NCBI GenBank assembly: GCA_039030075.1
Contig: JBCCEW010000016.1
Location: forward strand, 1 to 64,000
Length of the DNA: 64,000 bases
Source of the DNA: Myxococcota bacterium
GTDB taxonomy: Bacteria > Myxococcota_A > UBA9160 > SMWR01
Reading direction: 5' to 3'
A program made the translations under genes and the position numbers. The notes beneath the pieces are model-generated. The model was not told where the DNA came from. It did not search any database and saw nothing but the letters and a program-made list of their open reading frames with translations. Positions 27,339 to 38,843 of this stretch are shown piece by piece. The first letter of the stretch is position 1, and the number at the start of each line of letters is the position of its first letter.

Positions 27339-28468
27339 CTCGCGGGGGCCTCGAAGGTCCCGGGGACGAGCTCCTTCAAAGGCGTCAGCGGCAGCTCCGT
27401 CGCATCCGCCACGCCAGGGTGTACGAGCTTCCCGCGGTACACGTTGGTGCCGAGCGCCAGCGCGGGCTCGGCCGCCAGGGCGGCATCGATGCCCGCCCCG
27501 GCGATACGCTCGATGTAGGGCAGGGTCGTGTTCGTCAGCGCCTGGGTCGAGGTCCGCGGTACGGCCCCGGGCATGTTCGCCACGCCGTAGTGGATGACGT
27601 CGTGCACCAGATAGGTCGGGTCGGCGTGGGTGGTCGGGCGGATCGTCTCGACGCAGCCGCCCTGGTCGACCGCGACATCGGCCACGACCGAACCCGGCTG
27701 CATCGCCTCGATCATCGCTTCGGTCACGATTGTCGGCGCGCGCCGGCCCGCGATGTAGACGGCGCCGATCACCAGGTCGCTCGTGACGACCGAACGCTCG
27801 ATGTTCGCCGTGTTGGCGTAGAGCGTGTTGAGCTCGCCCCGAAAGATGTCGTACAGGTAGGTGAGGCGCTGGAGATCGATGTCGAGGACGTCGACCTCGG
27901 CGCCCAGGGCATGCGCCACCCGGGCGGCATTGATCCCGACGATGCCGCCCCCGATCACCGATACGCGACCGCGCAGCACGCCCGGCACGCCGCCGACCAG
28001 GATGCCTTTGCCGCCGCGGTCCTTCTGGAGGAGGGTCACGCCGATCTGGGCGGCCAGGCGTCCCGCGACTTCGCTCATCGGCGCCAACACCGGGAAGGTC
28101 CCGTCCGGGCTGCGAATCGTTTCGTAGGCGACCCCGATCACGTCGGCCGCGAGCAGGGCGTGGGTCAACTCCGGGTTCGGCGCCAGGTGCAGATAGGTGA
28201 ACAGCACCTGGCCGCGCTGCATCAGCGGCACTTCGTCGGGCTGGGGCTCCTTCACCTTCACCACGAGTTCGGCCGACCAGGCGGCCTCGCGGTCGACGAT
28301 CTTGGCGCCGCGCGCCTCGTACTCGGCGTCCGCGAAGCCCGACCCCGCGCCGGCACCCGCCTCGATCCAGACCTCGTGGCCGGCCCGTGACAACGCCGCC
28401 ACGCCGTCCGGGACCATGCCGACCCGGAACTCGAGGACCTTCGTTTCCTTCGGAACGCCGATGCGCAT
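27335..28468 (-). CDS. ald: Alanine dehydrogenase
   Basis: Ald reversibly oxidises L-alanine to pyruvate and ammonia with NAD. The 377-residue protein starts [17 protein letters not shown] and contains [22 protein letters not shown], the NAD fold [20 protein letters not shown] and [16 protein letters not shown], all diagnostic. The ATG at 28468 is chosen; the frame continues upstream but without similarity. The length matches the family. It stands alone, converging on the GAF protein gene. Confidence 0.96.
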   Translation of the reverse strand: MRIGVPKETKVLEFRVGMVPDGVAALSRAGHEVWIEAGAGAGSGFADAEYEARGAKIVDREAAWSAELVVKVKEPQPDEVPLMQRGQVLFTYLHLAPNPELTHALLAADVIGVAYETIRSPDGTFPVLAPMSEVAGRLAAQIGVTLLQKDRGGKGILVGGVPGVLRGRVSVIGGGIVGINAARVAHALGAEVDVLDIDLQRLTYLYDIFRGELNTLYANTANIERSVVTSDLVIGAVYIAGRRAPTIVTEAMIEAMQPGSVVADVAVDQGGCVETIRPTTHADPTYLVHDVIHYGVANMPGAVPRTSTQALTNTTLPYIERIAGAGIDAALAAEPALALGTNVYRGKLVHPGVADATELPLTPLKELVPGTFEAPAS

Positions 28469-28557
28469 CCTCACTCCTCTGGGCGGTGCCCCGGAACCGG
28501 GGTTGGGTCGTGCTCCGTAGACGCAAAGAGCGTAGGGGCCGGCTCTCGCACGCGCGC

Positions 28558-29583
28558 CTACCACACCGGGTAGTCGGCATCTCCGTCGTCGAACAAGAGC
28601 CGATCACCACCCCCATCGAAGCGCCGCAGGTAGAGCTGGTGACGGACGGGCTGCTCGCCCGAGACGTAGGCGACGAACCGCCCATCCGGCGACCCCGTCG
28701 GCCAGGCCTCGGCGCGCTGGGCGGCGCCGAGGCGGGCCCGCGCACTGCCGTCCCCCCGGATGCGGAAGAGCTGCGGCCGACCGCGGCGCACGGCCGTGTA
28801 GACGAGCCAGGGTCCACTCCCTACCCAGCGCGGTTGATGCCCCGACCCGAGGGCACGCTCGTCGCCGGCGAGGTCCACGGTGAAGAGAGCGCTGCGACCC
28901 CGCTCGACCCGGACGAATGCCACCTGGGAATCGGCACAGCTCGGACTGTGGTCCGTCGCCCCCACGGTGAGGTCGCGGAACGGACCGCGCCCGCCGGGTT
29001 CGCTGACCTGGAGGCGGGACACCGGCGCGCTGCGATCGGTCTCGATCCGGGTGACGACGATCCGGCCGTCGGCCCAGAAACAGGCCTGGGTGTGAAGCGC
29101 CGGCCCCTGGGTGATCCGCCGGACACTGCCTTCGGCACGGTCGTACTCGTACACCTGCACATCACGGCTGCCGGGCGTGGGCTGGGCGAACAAGAGGCGT
29201 CGATGCGCGGCGTCCCAGTCCTGGGGAACGGCACCGCGCCGCGCGGCTTCGACCAGTTCGAGCGCTCCCGTGCGCGGATGGAGCAGGGCCAGGCGACCCT
29301 CCCGGACTGGCTCGGACGCCACGCCGAGGCGGTCCGCGAAGAACGCGCCGAGCGCATCGAGGTCGGTGTAGAGCCGGGCCTTCGAACCGACGCGGGTGGT
29401 GCCGGCGGCGACGCTGTCGACGGCAGGCGCACTCGACTCGGCGCGACGCCGAGCCTCTTCCGGTGTCCGGTACTGGATCGCGATCGGCTGGGCGGGAAGC
29501 GCGTCTGCCGGGACTCCGGCGCCCAGGCATCCGCCCGTAGCCAGACCCGACGCGCAGAGCAGGAAAGCGAGCGCCCGCTTCAC
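28558..29583 (-). CDS. Exported TolB/WD40-like beta-propeller protein, possible lipoprotein
   Basis: This 341-residue protein has a signal sequence (MKRALAFLLCASGLATGGC) ending at a Cys with a non-ideal lipobox, so a lipoprotein is possible. The rest contains repeated PD40-type blades, for example GHQPRWVGSGPWLVYTAVRR and AWPTGSPDGRFVAYVSG. This is as in TolB and related periplasmic propellers. It lacks the N-terminal TolB domain, so it is not TolB itself. The next gene overlaps it by four bases. A periplasmic or outer-membrane binding role is inferred. Confidence 0.65.
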   Translation of the reverse strand: MKRALAFLLCASGLATGGCLGAGVPADALPAQPIAIQYRTPEEARRRAESSAPAVDSVAAGTTRVGSKARLYTDLDALGAFFADRLGVASEPVREGRLALLHPRTGALELVEAARRGAVPQDWDAAHRRLLFAQPTPGSRDVQVYEYDRAEGSVRRITQGPALHTQACFWADGRIVVTRIETDRSAPVSRLQVSEPGGRGPFRDLTVGATDHSPSCADSQVAFVRVERGRSALFTVDLAGDERALGSGHQPRWVGSGPWLVYTAVRRGRPQLFRIRGDGSARARLGAAQRAEAWPTGSPDGRFVAYVSGEQPVRHQLYLRRFDGGGDRLLFDDGDADYPVW

Positions 29584-30095
29584 GCGGGCTCGGCCTCCAA
29601 CCGATGGGCGGCGAAGTCGAGCCCGCTGCGCAGGAAGATGCCGCTCTCGACCACCGATCCCTCGTAGACCGAGATCACGATCTGGTCGGCTTTCGGGAAT
29701 GGAAACAAGGGGTGACGTGCGTAGTCGAGATCGAGTTTCGAGAGGTAGGCGCCGGCCCCGACATGCGAGTGGTAGACGGCCGTGATCTCCTCGCCCCGGC
29801 TCTCGGCCTCGCGAGAGGCAGCCAACACGTCGTGCTCGTCCATGTGGTAGGCCGAGGTGCCGTCGCGCGGGAAATCACTGGGGGACTTCTGATGCAGAAA
29901 GGTCACCTGGTTGCGACAGCGAAGCACGCGCCCGTAGCGCAGCCCCTGGTCGCTCAGCACCAGCCCACAGCACTCCTCGCCGAGCGCCTTCTGGGCGTCG
30001 AGTGCGTGTTGGTAGAGCTCGTGGAGAATCCGCGGCGGGATCGCCACCGGCGGCAGGTTCTCGTCGAGTTCGATGCGGTCCGTTGCGATGCCCAT
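29580..30095 (-). CDS. JAMM/MPN (M67) zinc metalloprotease
   Basis: This 171-residue protein has an intact JAMM site: Glu in GEECCGL (about 40-44) and HSHVGAGAYLSKLD, with His109, His111, Ser119 and Asp122 in the canonical H-x-H-x7-S-x2-D spacing. Bacterial members remove residues from the C-terminus of ubiquitin-like sulfur carriers (MoaD/ThiS/CysO-like) to expose the Gly-Gly tail. No carrier gene is adjacent, so the substrate is unknown. The ATG at 30095 is used because the upstream 32 codons are not family-like. Confidence 0.85.
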   Translation of the reverse strand: MGIATDRIELDENLPPVAIPPRILHELYQHALDAQKALGEECCGLVLSDQGLRYGRVLRCRNQVTFLHQKSPSDFPRDGTSAYHMDEHDVLAASREAESRGEEITAVYHSHVGAGAYLSKLDLDYARHPLFPFPKADQIVISVYEGSVVESGIFLRSGLDFAAHRLEAEPA

Positions 30096-30222
30096 CGGCC
30101 CAAGCGTTCCATCGGAGCAGCGGGGGAGAGGCGGCCGCCCCCGGGGCGAAGCCGTTGCGTGGGGGGCGGCTTCATGATTCAGGACGGGCACCTGGAGCGC
30201 AAGCGGAAGAATCCTCGTGAGG

Positions 30223-30675
30223 TCAGATGAAGTACATCGGCGCTTCGCCCTCTTCGCGGGGCAGCTGGCGGCGCAGCGCCTCCCGGCAGAGGTCCTCGAG
30301 AGTCGTCTGCTCGAGGGCCTCGGCGAGCCGGCCGGCGAGGTCGGACCACACGAAGTCCGGCCGCCGGCCCCGGGCCGCGAGCGGGGCTTCGTCGTTCATC
30401 GCGATGGTCTCGGCCAGGGGCCCCTCCACCGCTTCGACCACCTCACGCAGGCTGATCGTGCCCGCCGGTCGGGCGAGGGTGTAGCCGCCGCCGGGCCCGC
30501 GCTTGCTGTGAACGAGCCCGGCGCGCCGCAGGCGGACGAAGATCTGCTCGAGGTAACGGGTAGGTACCCCCTGCCGTTCGCTGATCACCCGCACCTGGAC
30601 GGGTTCGCCGTGCCCGTTGTAGGCGAGGTCGAAGGCCCCGCACACGGCGTACTGGACTTGAAGCGAGAGCCGCAC
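30223..30675 (-). CDS. Rrf2-family transcriptional regulator lacking Fe-S cysteines
   Basis: The 150-residue protein starts at GTG with MRLSLQVQYAVCGAFDLAYN, then the winged helix (VRVISERQGVPTRYLEQIFVRLRRAGLVHSKRGPGGGYTLAR) characteristic of IscR/RirA/NsrR/CymR. In the region that normally holds three Cys for an Fe-S cluster there is only one Cys, near the C-terminus. It may therefore sense by another route, as CymR does through protein contact. It is divergent from the helicase gene across 195 bases. Confidence 0.85.
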   Translation of the reverse strand: MRLSLQVQYAVCGAFDLAYNGHGEPVQVRVISERQGVPTRYLEQIFVRLRRAGLVHSKRGPGGGYTLARPAGTISLREVVEAVEGPLAETIAMNDEAPLAARGRRPDFVWSDLAGRLAEALEQTTLEDLCREALRRQLPREEGEAPMYFI

Positions 30676-30870
30676 GGCCGCCAGAGTGACCGAGCGCCGT
30701 ACCCACCACAAGCGAGGCGACCGGCGGCGCGCTTTGGCGCCCGCCCACCCTTGCCCGCCCCACCCGAGGAGATAGGCTGACGATCCCCCCACGCGAAGCA
30801 CCCGCCGAGTGGCCCTCCCCGCCCGGCCCGTGGCCCGACGCTGCGCAGCGCCTCCGGGTCCGGACAGCGC

Positions 30871-33800
30871 GTGACATCCCCCTCGCCTTCCGCGCCGCGC
30901 GCGACGGAGACGCACCGCGTCTCGCGCACCGAGGCGTCGCCCGTTCCCGCACCGGACACGTCTGGTCGAGTGGCGGGCTTCGTCGAGTCCCTGGCCGCAT
31001 CCACCGACTACGCATCAGTGCTGGCGCATCGCGAGCGTCTGCCGGCCGATCCGCCCCAGTGGTCCGAGCCGTTTCCCGAGGCGTTCGCACGCCTCCGGCC
31101 CCTCCTCGAACGACGCGGCATCCGCGCGCTGTATACCCACCAGGCGCGTGCGCTCGAAGGGCTCGAGGCCAGACGCGACGTCGCCCTCGCCACGGCGACG
31201 GCGAGCGGCAAGACCCTCGTCTACGCACTGGCCACCCTGCGGCGAGCGCTGGAAGACCCGCGTTCTCGGGCCCTCTACCTGTTCCCGCTGAAGGCGCTCT
31301 CCCGGGACCAACGCCGCGGGCTCGAAGCCGACATCAATGCGCTCGGCCGCCCCGACCTGCGCGTCGCCGTCTACGACGGAGACACCCCGCAGTCCGAACG
31401 CCGTCGCTGGCGCGACGAACCGCCGACCGTCCTGATCACGACGCCCGACATGCTCCACGCAGGCATCCTTCCCCACCACGGGTCCTGGCGCGCCTTCTTC
31501 GAGCACCTCGACCTCGTCGTGATCGACGAACTCCACACCTACCGCGGGATCTTCGGCGCCCACGTGGCCCAGGTGATGCGTCGCCTCGATCGGGTGGCCC
31601 ACCACCACGGCGCCGCACCGCGCTGGGTGGCCGCGTCGGCCACCGTCGCCAACCCGGGCGAGCTCGCGCATTCCCTCACCGGCCGTCCCTTCCAGGTGAT
31701 CGAAGAGGACGGAGCGCCGCGCGCCGAGCGCGACGTGCTCCTCTACAAGCCCCAGGGCTCGCCCTACACGCTGGCCGCCCGGCTGTTTCGCGAGGCCATC
31801 GGCCAGGGCCTCCGCACCATCGCCTTCACGAAATCGCGGATCGTGACCGAGCTCATGCACAGCTGGGTGATCGAGGCCCAGCCCGAGCTCGAGTCCCGCA
31901 TCAGCAGCTACCGGGCGGGCTTCCTCCCGAGCGAACGACGCGACATCGAGCGTCGCCTCTTCGACGGCTCGCTCTCCGGCGTGATCGCGACCTCCGCCCT
32001 CGAGCTGGGGATCGATGTCGGCGGCCTCGACGTGTGCATCCTCGTCGGGTACCCGGGCAGCCAGGTGGCGACCTGGCAGCGCAGCGGGCGCGTCGGACGC
32101 CGCGGACGCGCCGCCATCGCGCTGGTCGCCCAGCCCGACGCGCTCGACCAGTACCTGGTGAACCACCCGGCCGTGTTCTTCGAGCGCGGCTTCGAGCACG
32201 CCGTCCTCGATCCGCACAACCCGGAGATCGCGGCCGCCCATCTGCCCTGCGCCGCAGCCGAGCTGCCCCTCCGCGAAGGCGAGCGCTGGCTCGCCGAGCC
32301 CGAACTGCGCGCGAACCTCGCCCAGCAGGAGGAGGCCGGCACGCTGCTGCGCAGCGACGTGCAGCCCGAGTGGTTCGCCGCACGTCGCCAGCCCCATCGC
32401 GACGTGAGCCTGCGCCAGGCGGGGTCGAGCTTCGCGATCCTCGAGACGCGTTCCGGCGACGCGACACCGGAGCTGGTCGGCTCGATCGGCGCCGGCAACG
32501 TCTACGCCGAATGCCACGAAGGCGCGATCTACCTCCACCGCGGACGCCAGTACCACGTGCAGGAACTCGACCTCGAAGCGCACGAGGTGCACGTGCGCGG
32601 CGTGCGCGTCCCCTACTACACGCGCGCGCTCTCCGAGAAGGAGACCGAGATCCTGGCCCGCACCCGCCAGCGCCCGGCGGGCAACTTCCAGCTCGTCGAA
32701 GGACGCGTGCGCGTCACCACCCACATCACGTCCTACGAGCGCCGCCGCGTACACGGCCAGGACCTGCTAGCGACCGAACCCCTCGAACTCCCGCCCACCG
32801 CCTTCGAGTCCACCGGCGTCTGGTTGGAGATGCCGCCCGAGATCGCGGTGGCGCTGGAGGAGGCCGACCACCACGTGATGGGCGGCATACACGCCACCGA
32901 GCACGCCGCACTCTCGCTCTTTCCGCTCTTCGCTCTCTGCGATCGCCACGACGTCGCCGGCATCTCCTACACGCGTCATCCCCAGCTCGGACGCCCGGCG
33001 ATCTTCCTCTACGACTCCCACGCGGGCGGTGTCGGGATCACGACCAGCCTCTTCGACCGGATCGAGACGCTGCTCGAAACGACCCTGCAGATGATCGCCG
33101 ACTGTCCCTGCGAAGACGGCTGCCCGGGCTGCGTCCATTCCCCGAAGTGCGGCAGCGGCAATCGCCCCATCGACAAAGCGGGGTCCCAGCTCGTGTTGAG
33201 GCTCCTGCTCGGGCATGCGCCCCTGCCGGCGCTGCCCGAACCCGTCCCGCCGCCCGAAGAACCCCCCGCCGAAGCCGTGGCGGAAACCGAAGCCACCTCG
33301 GCTCCACGGATCGTGTACTTCGACATCGAGACCCAGCGCAGCGCCGACGACGTGGGGGGCTGGCACAACGCGCGCCTGATGCGGGTCGCGGTCGCGGTGA
33401 CCTACGACACGTCCACCGACCGCTACACCCACTACCACGAAGCGGATGTCCCGGCGCTGCTCGAGCAGCTGCGCGCCGCCGACCTCGTAGTCGGCTTCAA
33501 CGTGCTCCGCTTCGACTACCACGTCCTGCGCGGCTACACCGACGACACCTTCGACGACCTGCCCACGTTCGATCTGCTGGCCGACGTCCACCGGCGGATC
33601 GGGTTCCGACTGCCGATGGGACACCTCGCCGAAGAGACCCTCGGCACGCCGAAGAGCGCCGACGGCCTGCAATCGCTCGAATGGTGGAAGGCCGGAGAGG
33701 TGGAACGCGTCGCGGAGTACTGCCAGCGCGACGTCGAGATCCTGCGCGGCCTCTTCGAACACGGCCTGCGCGAAGGTCACCTGCGCTTTCGCACGCGCGA

Positions 33801-33990
33801 CGGCGAACGCGTGCGGCTACCGGCACGCTGGGATCTCGCCGAGCTGGTCGAACGCGCGCGCCACGGGGATCCCTATCCGCCGCCCCGGCGTCGACCGCGA
33901 CGCGGCGGGTCGAGGAGTTCGAAGTCGACGCGGGCCAAGACCGGGTCGGCCCCGGCCACGCGCACGCGTACCCGGTCGCCGAGGGCGTAG
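30871..33990 (+). CDS. MrfA-like superfamily 2 helicase fused to a DEDDy (MrfB-like) exonuclease
   Basis: In this 1039-residue protein the helicase core has Walker A ATASGKT (109-115), DELH in VVIDELHTYRG (219-222), SATVANP and QRSGRVGRRGR. It is followed by the DUF1998 zinc-type cluster of Cys745, 747, 751, 754 and 760. This is the MrfA/YprA family. From residue 814 a 3'-5' exonuclease domain begins: Asp818 and Glu820 in IVYFDIETQ, Asp882 in NVLRFDYHV, and Tyr950/Asp954 in YCQRDVE, a complete DEDDy site. In Bacillus subtilis MrfA and MrfB are separate neighbouring proteins for mitomycin-lesion repair. The last ~35 residues are antisense to rnr and rich in Arg/Ser. Confidence 0.88.
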   Translation: MTSPSPSAPRATETHRVSRTEASPVPAPDTSGRVAGFVESLAASTDYASVLAHRERLPADPPQWSEPFPEAFARLRPLLERRGIRALYTHQARALEGLEARRDVALATATASGKTLVYALATLRRALEDPRSRALYLFPLKALSRDQRRGLEADINALGRPDLRVAVYDGDTPQSERRRWRDEPPTVLITTPDMLHAGILPHHGSWRAFFEHLDLVVIDELHTYRGIFGAHVAQVMRRLDRVAHHHGAAPRWVAASATVANPGELAHSLTGRPFQVIEEDGAPRAERDVLLYKPQGSPYTLAARLFREAIGQGLRTIAFTKSRIVTELMHSWVIEAQPELESRISSYRAGFLPSERRDIERRLFDGSLSGVIATSALELGIDVGGLDVCILVGYPGSQVATWQRSGRVGRRGRAAIALVAQPDALDQYLVNHPAVFFERGFEHAVLDPHNPEIAAAHLPCAAAELPLREGERWLAEPELRANLAQQEEAGTLLRSDVQPEWFAARRQPHRDVSLRQAGSSFAILETRSGDATPELVGSIGAGNVYAECHEGAIYLHRGRQYHVQELDLEAHEVHVRGVRVPYYTRALSEKETEILARTRQRPAGNFQLVEGRVRVTTHITSYERRRVHGQDLLATEPLELPPTAFESTGVWLEMPPEIAVALEEADHHVMGGIHATEHAALSLFPLFALCDRHDVAGISYTRHPQLGRPAIFLYDSHAGGVGITTSLFDRIETLLETTLQMIADCPCEDGCPGCVHSPKCGSGNRPIDKAGSQLVLRLLLGHAPLPALPEPVPPPEEPPAEAVAETEATSAPRIVYFDIETQRSADDVGGWHNARLMRVAVAVTYDTSTDRYTHYHEADVPALLEQLRAADLVVGFNVLRFDYHVLRGYTDDTFDDLPTFDLLADVHRRIGFRLPMGHLAEETLGTPKSADGLQSLEWWKAGEVERVAEYCQRDVEILRGLFEHGLREGHLRFRTRDGERVRLPARWDLAELVERARHGDPYPPPRRRPRRGGSRSSKSTRAKTGSAPATRTRTRSPRA

Positions 33991-36038
33991 CGGCCGGTCG
34001 CCGACTGGAGCGCGCGGCCACTGGCGTCGAGCTCGTAGTGGTCGGGCAGGCGCGACACGTGCACCAGCCCTTCCACCTCGAAGCGATCGAGCCGTACGTA
34101 GAGTCCGTGTCGCGCGAGGCCCGCCACGGTTCCGTCGTGCTCTTCGCCCAGGTGCTGGCGGAGCAGGACACAGGCCTTCAACTGATCCATCTCGCGCTCG
34201 GCGGCGACGGCCACCCGCTCCCGGTAGGACGCGCGGACGGCGACGTTCTCGGCCTGCCGGCGGCGCAGGGCCGGGGCGTCCCCCGCCAGGTGCGCCTTGA
34301 GTGCGCGATGCACCGCGAGGTCGGCGTAGCGTCGGATCGGCGACGTGAAGTGGAGATAGGCCTCGAACGCCAATGCGAAGTGGGGAGACGACCGAGCGCT
34401 GTAGCGCGCCTGCCGCATGCTGCGCAGGGCCAGCTGCTGGATCCAGCGCTCGGCCGGATGCCCGCGAGAGCGCTCCAGGGCCTGAGCCAACTGGTGCGCG
34501 CTCAGGGCGTCCGGGTCCCCGCCTTCGAGCAACCCCATCGCCGTGAGCTCGAGCACCAGACGCTCGCGGTCGCGCGGGGCCGGCGGTTCGTGGATGCGAT
34601 GGACGGCCTCCACCTCGGCGTCGATCAGGAACTCGGCGACTGCCTGGTTCGCCGCGAGCATGGCCTCTTCGATGGCGCGGTGCGCGTCGTTCCGCGGCGC
34701 GGCCTGGGCGTCCACGGGTTGACCGTGTGCATCGAAGCGGAACACCGGCGTCGGCAGCTCGAAGTCGAGCGACCCCGCTTCGACGCGGCGCTTGCGCAGG
34801 GCGCGGGTGAGGGTGCCGAGATCTCGCAGCATCTCGGTGCAAGGGACGTCGTCGCGACCGTCTTCGATGGCGCGCGCCGCTTCCTCGTAGGAGAGCCGCG
34901 CGCAGCTGCGGATCAGGCCGGGGTGGAAGCGGCGTCGGGTGACCCGGCCGCGCGCGTCGGCGTGGAGCTCGACCACCATCACGCGTCGGTCGGCGTCGGG
35001 CACGAGCGAGCACAGGTCGGACGACAAGCGCTCGGGCAGCATCGGGATCGCACGATCCGGGAAGTAGACGCTGTTGCCGCGAAACAGCGCCTCGCGATCG
35101 ATCGCCGAGCCCGGCGCGACCCAGTGTGCGACGTCGGCGATCGCCACCCACAAGACGAAGCCATTCCCCGCCCGCTCGACGCACACCGCGTCGTCGTGGT
35201 CACGAGCGGTGGCGGGGTCGATCGTGACGAAGGTCTTCTGCCGCAAGTCCCGACGCCCCGGGGTCGCGTCGCCGTCGTCGCGCAAGGCGTCGACCTCACG
35301 CCGCACGGCCTCCGAGAAGTCCGTCGGCAGTCGATGCCGCCACACCAACGCCGCAAAATCGGCGTCGGGCTCGCCAGGTCGGCCCAGACGCTCGGTCACA
35401 CGGGCCCAGGGAGAGACGTCGTCGCTGCGACGCTTTCGGCCCGGTCGCTGCGCCGGCACGGCGACGACGACGTCCCCGGGCTCGGCGCCGCCGGTCTCGT
35501 TCTTCGCGACGCGCAGCCACCAATCGCCCTCGTCCCGGTAAGGCCCGATTCCGTAGAGCGATCCCTGGCGCTGCAGGATGCCCACCCAGTGATCGCGACC
35601 GCCGGACACGACGCCGAGCACGTCGGCGCGTCCGCCGCGGGTGGCCATGACCACGCGATCCCCGGGCTTCGCGCCTTCGGTATCGCGCAGCCGATAGGTC
35701 TGGCCGCGGTCGTCTTCGGCCACGCCGCCGCGCTCGCTGCCTTCGACGATCGCGGCCTCGACGAGGCCGTCCGCCCGGGGAACCCGCCAACCCCCACGCA
35801 CCTTCTCGACCCGCCCTTCTCGATCGAGTTCGCGCAGCATGCGGCGGAGGGAACGCAGCGCGCCGCGGTCGGCGCCCAGCGACCGCAGCAGTTGGGTCGC
35901 GGGAACACCGCGGCGTCCGCGCGCGGCGAGCGCCCCGACGATGCGCTCCGGATCGAGGGGCGCTGCGCGCTTGCTACGGGAGCGGCCTTCGGATCGCGCT
36001 TTCCCGCGGCGTTTCGTCGGCCTGCGGGGGCGCGCCAT
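33873..36038 (-). CDS. rnr: Ribonuclease R (RNB-family 3'-5' exoribonuclease)
   Basis: This 721-residue protein has an N-terminal winged-helix region (GVPATQLLRSLGADRGALRSL) after a basic tail, cold-shock/OB domains, and the RNB catalytic domain. The latter has IDPATARDHDDAV (metal-binding aspartates), FRGNSVYFPDRAIPMLP and HFTSPIRRYADL. A C-terminal S1 domain follows (GTVAGLARHGLYVRL). It degrades structured RNA in the cytoplasm. Its 3' end overlaps the convergent helicase-exonuclease gene by 118 bases, and its basic C-terminal tail DPPRRGRRRGGG lies in the overlap. Confidence 0.93.
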   Translation of the reverse strand: MARPRRPTKRRGKARSEGRSRSKRAAPLDPERIVGALAARGRRGVPATQLLRSLGADRGALRSLRRMLRELDREGRVEKVRGGWRVPRADGLVEAAIVEGSERGGVAEDDRGQTYRLRDTEGAKPGDRVVMATRGGRADVLGVVSGGRDHWVGILQRQGSLYGIGPYRDEGDWWLRVAKNETGGAEPGDVVVAVPAQRPGRKRRSDDVSPWARVTERLGRPGEPDADFAALVWRHRLPTDFSEAVRREVDALRDDGDATPGRRDLRQKTFVTIDPATARDHDDAVCVERAGNGFVLWVAIADVAHWVAPGSAIDREALFRGNSVYFPDRAIPMLPERLSSDLCSLVPDADRRVMVVELHADARGRVTRRRFHPGLIRSCARLSYEEAARAIEDGRDDVPCTEMLRDLGTLTRALRKRRVEAGSLDFELPTPVFRFDAHGQPVDAQAAPRNDAHRAIEEAMLAANQAVAEFLIDAEVEAVHRIHEPPAPRDRERLVLELTAMGLLEGGDPDALSAHQLAQALERSRGHPAERWIQQLALRSMRQARYSARSSPHFALAFEAYLHFTSPIRRYADLAVHRALKAHLAGDAPALRRRQAENVAVRASYRERVAVAAEREMDQLKACVLLRQHLGEEHDGTVAGLARHGLYVRLDRFEVEGLVHVSRLPDHYELDASGRALQSATGRYALGDRVRVRVAGADPVLARVDFELLDPPRRGRRRGGG

Positions 36039-36065
36039 CGTGCAAAGGTACGCGAGCTTCCCCGA

Positions 36066-36094
36066 TTGACGACCCTGGGCCCCGCCTCTAGTCT
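36066..36094 (+). promoter_or_regulatory. Promoter of tRNA-Leu(CAG)
   Basis: TTGACG (36066-36071), a 17-base spacer and TAGTCT (36089-36094) lie directly upstream of the tRNA, placing +1 about four bases before the mature 5' end. It occupies the short gap between rnr and the tRNA. Confidence 0.65.
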
Positions 36095-36104
36095 CCGGCC
36101 GCTC

Positions 36105-36191
36105 GCCCGGGTGGCGGAATTGGTAGACGCGCCAGGTTCAGGACCTGGTGGGGGCAACCTCGTGCTGGTTCGACTCCAGTCCCGGGCACCA
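36105..36191 (+). tRNA. tRNA-Leu, anticodon CAG
   Basis: The 7-bp acceptor stem GCCCGGG/CCCGGGC encloses the D-arm (TGGCGGAATTGGTAGACGC), an anticodon stem CCAGG/CCTGG with loop TTCAGGA (anticodon CAG at 36139-36141), a long variable arm typical of leucine tRNAs, and the T-loop GGTTCGACTCC. The 3' CCA is encoded (36189-36191). Confidence 0.96.
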
Positions 36192-36383
36192 CGCATCCCT
36201 CGCTGAGACCGCCGAGGTCCCAGCGACCCGGATGCCAAGCAGGAAGCCGTCGACCGGACGGCGGGGTTCCGTCAGCGGGCGACCGAGGAGCCTCCGCCCA
36301 CTTCGGATCCGGACCGACGCCGACCCCCCCAATCGGCCAATTTTCTTTTGTATTCCAGGGGCTTAAAAAAGACCCGGACCCCC

Positions 36384-36411
36384 TTGACCGCCCCCCGTCC
36401 GCGCTTAGCGT
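36384..36411 (+). promoter_or_regulatory. Possible lon promoter
   Basis: TTGACC (36384-36389) is followed after 16 bases by TAGCGT. The preceding C and the C-run after the -35 resemble the element upstream of dnaK (CTTGAC followed by a C-run). This could mean a shared heat-shock-type promoter. The -10 match is poor. The rest of the gap 36192-36434 holds an A/T-rich patch at 36340-36370 and no gene. Confidence 0.35.
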
Positions 36412-36434
36412 TGTTTCCACGGGTAGGAGGAGCC

Positions 36435-38839
<2,405 letters not shown>

Positions 38840-38843
<4 letters not shown>

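Noticed and set aside
25557-28817. A 1086-codon open frame antisense to the GAF protein and across ald
   Set aside because: It covers two real genes in other frames and has no domain of its own.
31015-32754. A 579-codon open frame antisense to the helicase
   Set aside because: The sense frame holds all helicase motifs; the antisense one is a GC-skew shadow.
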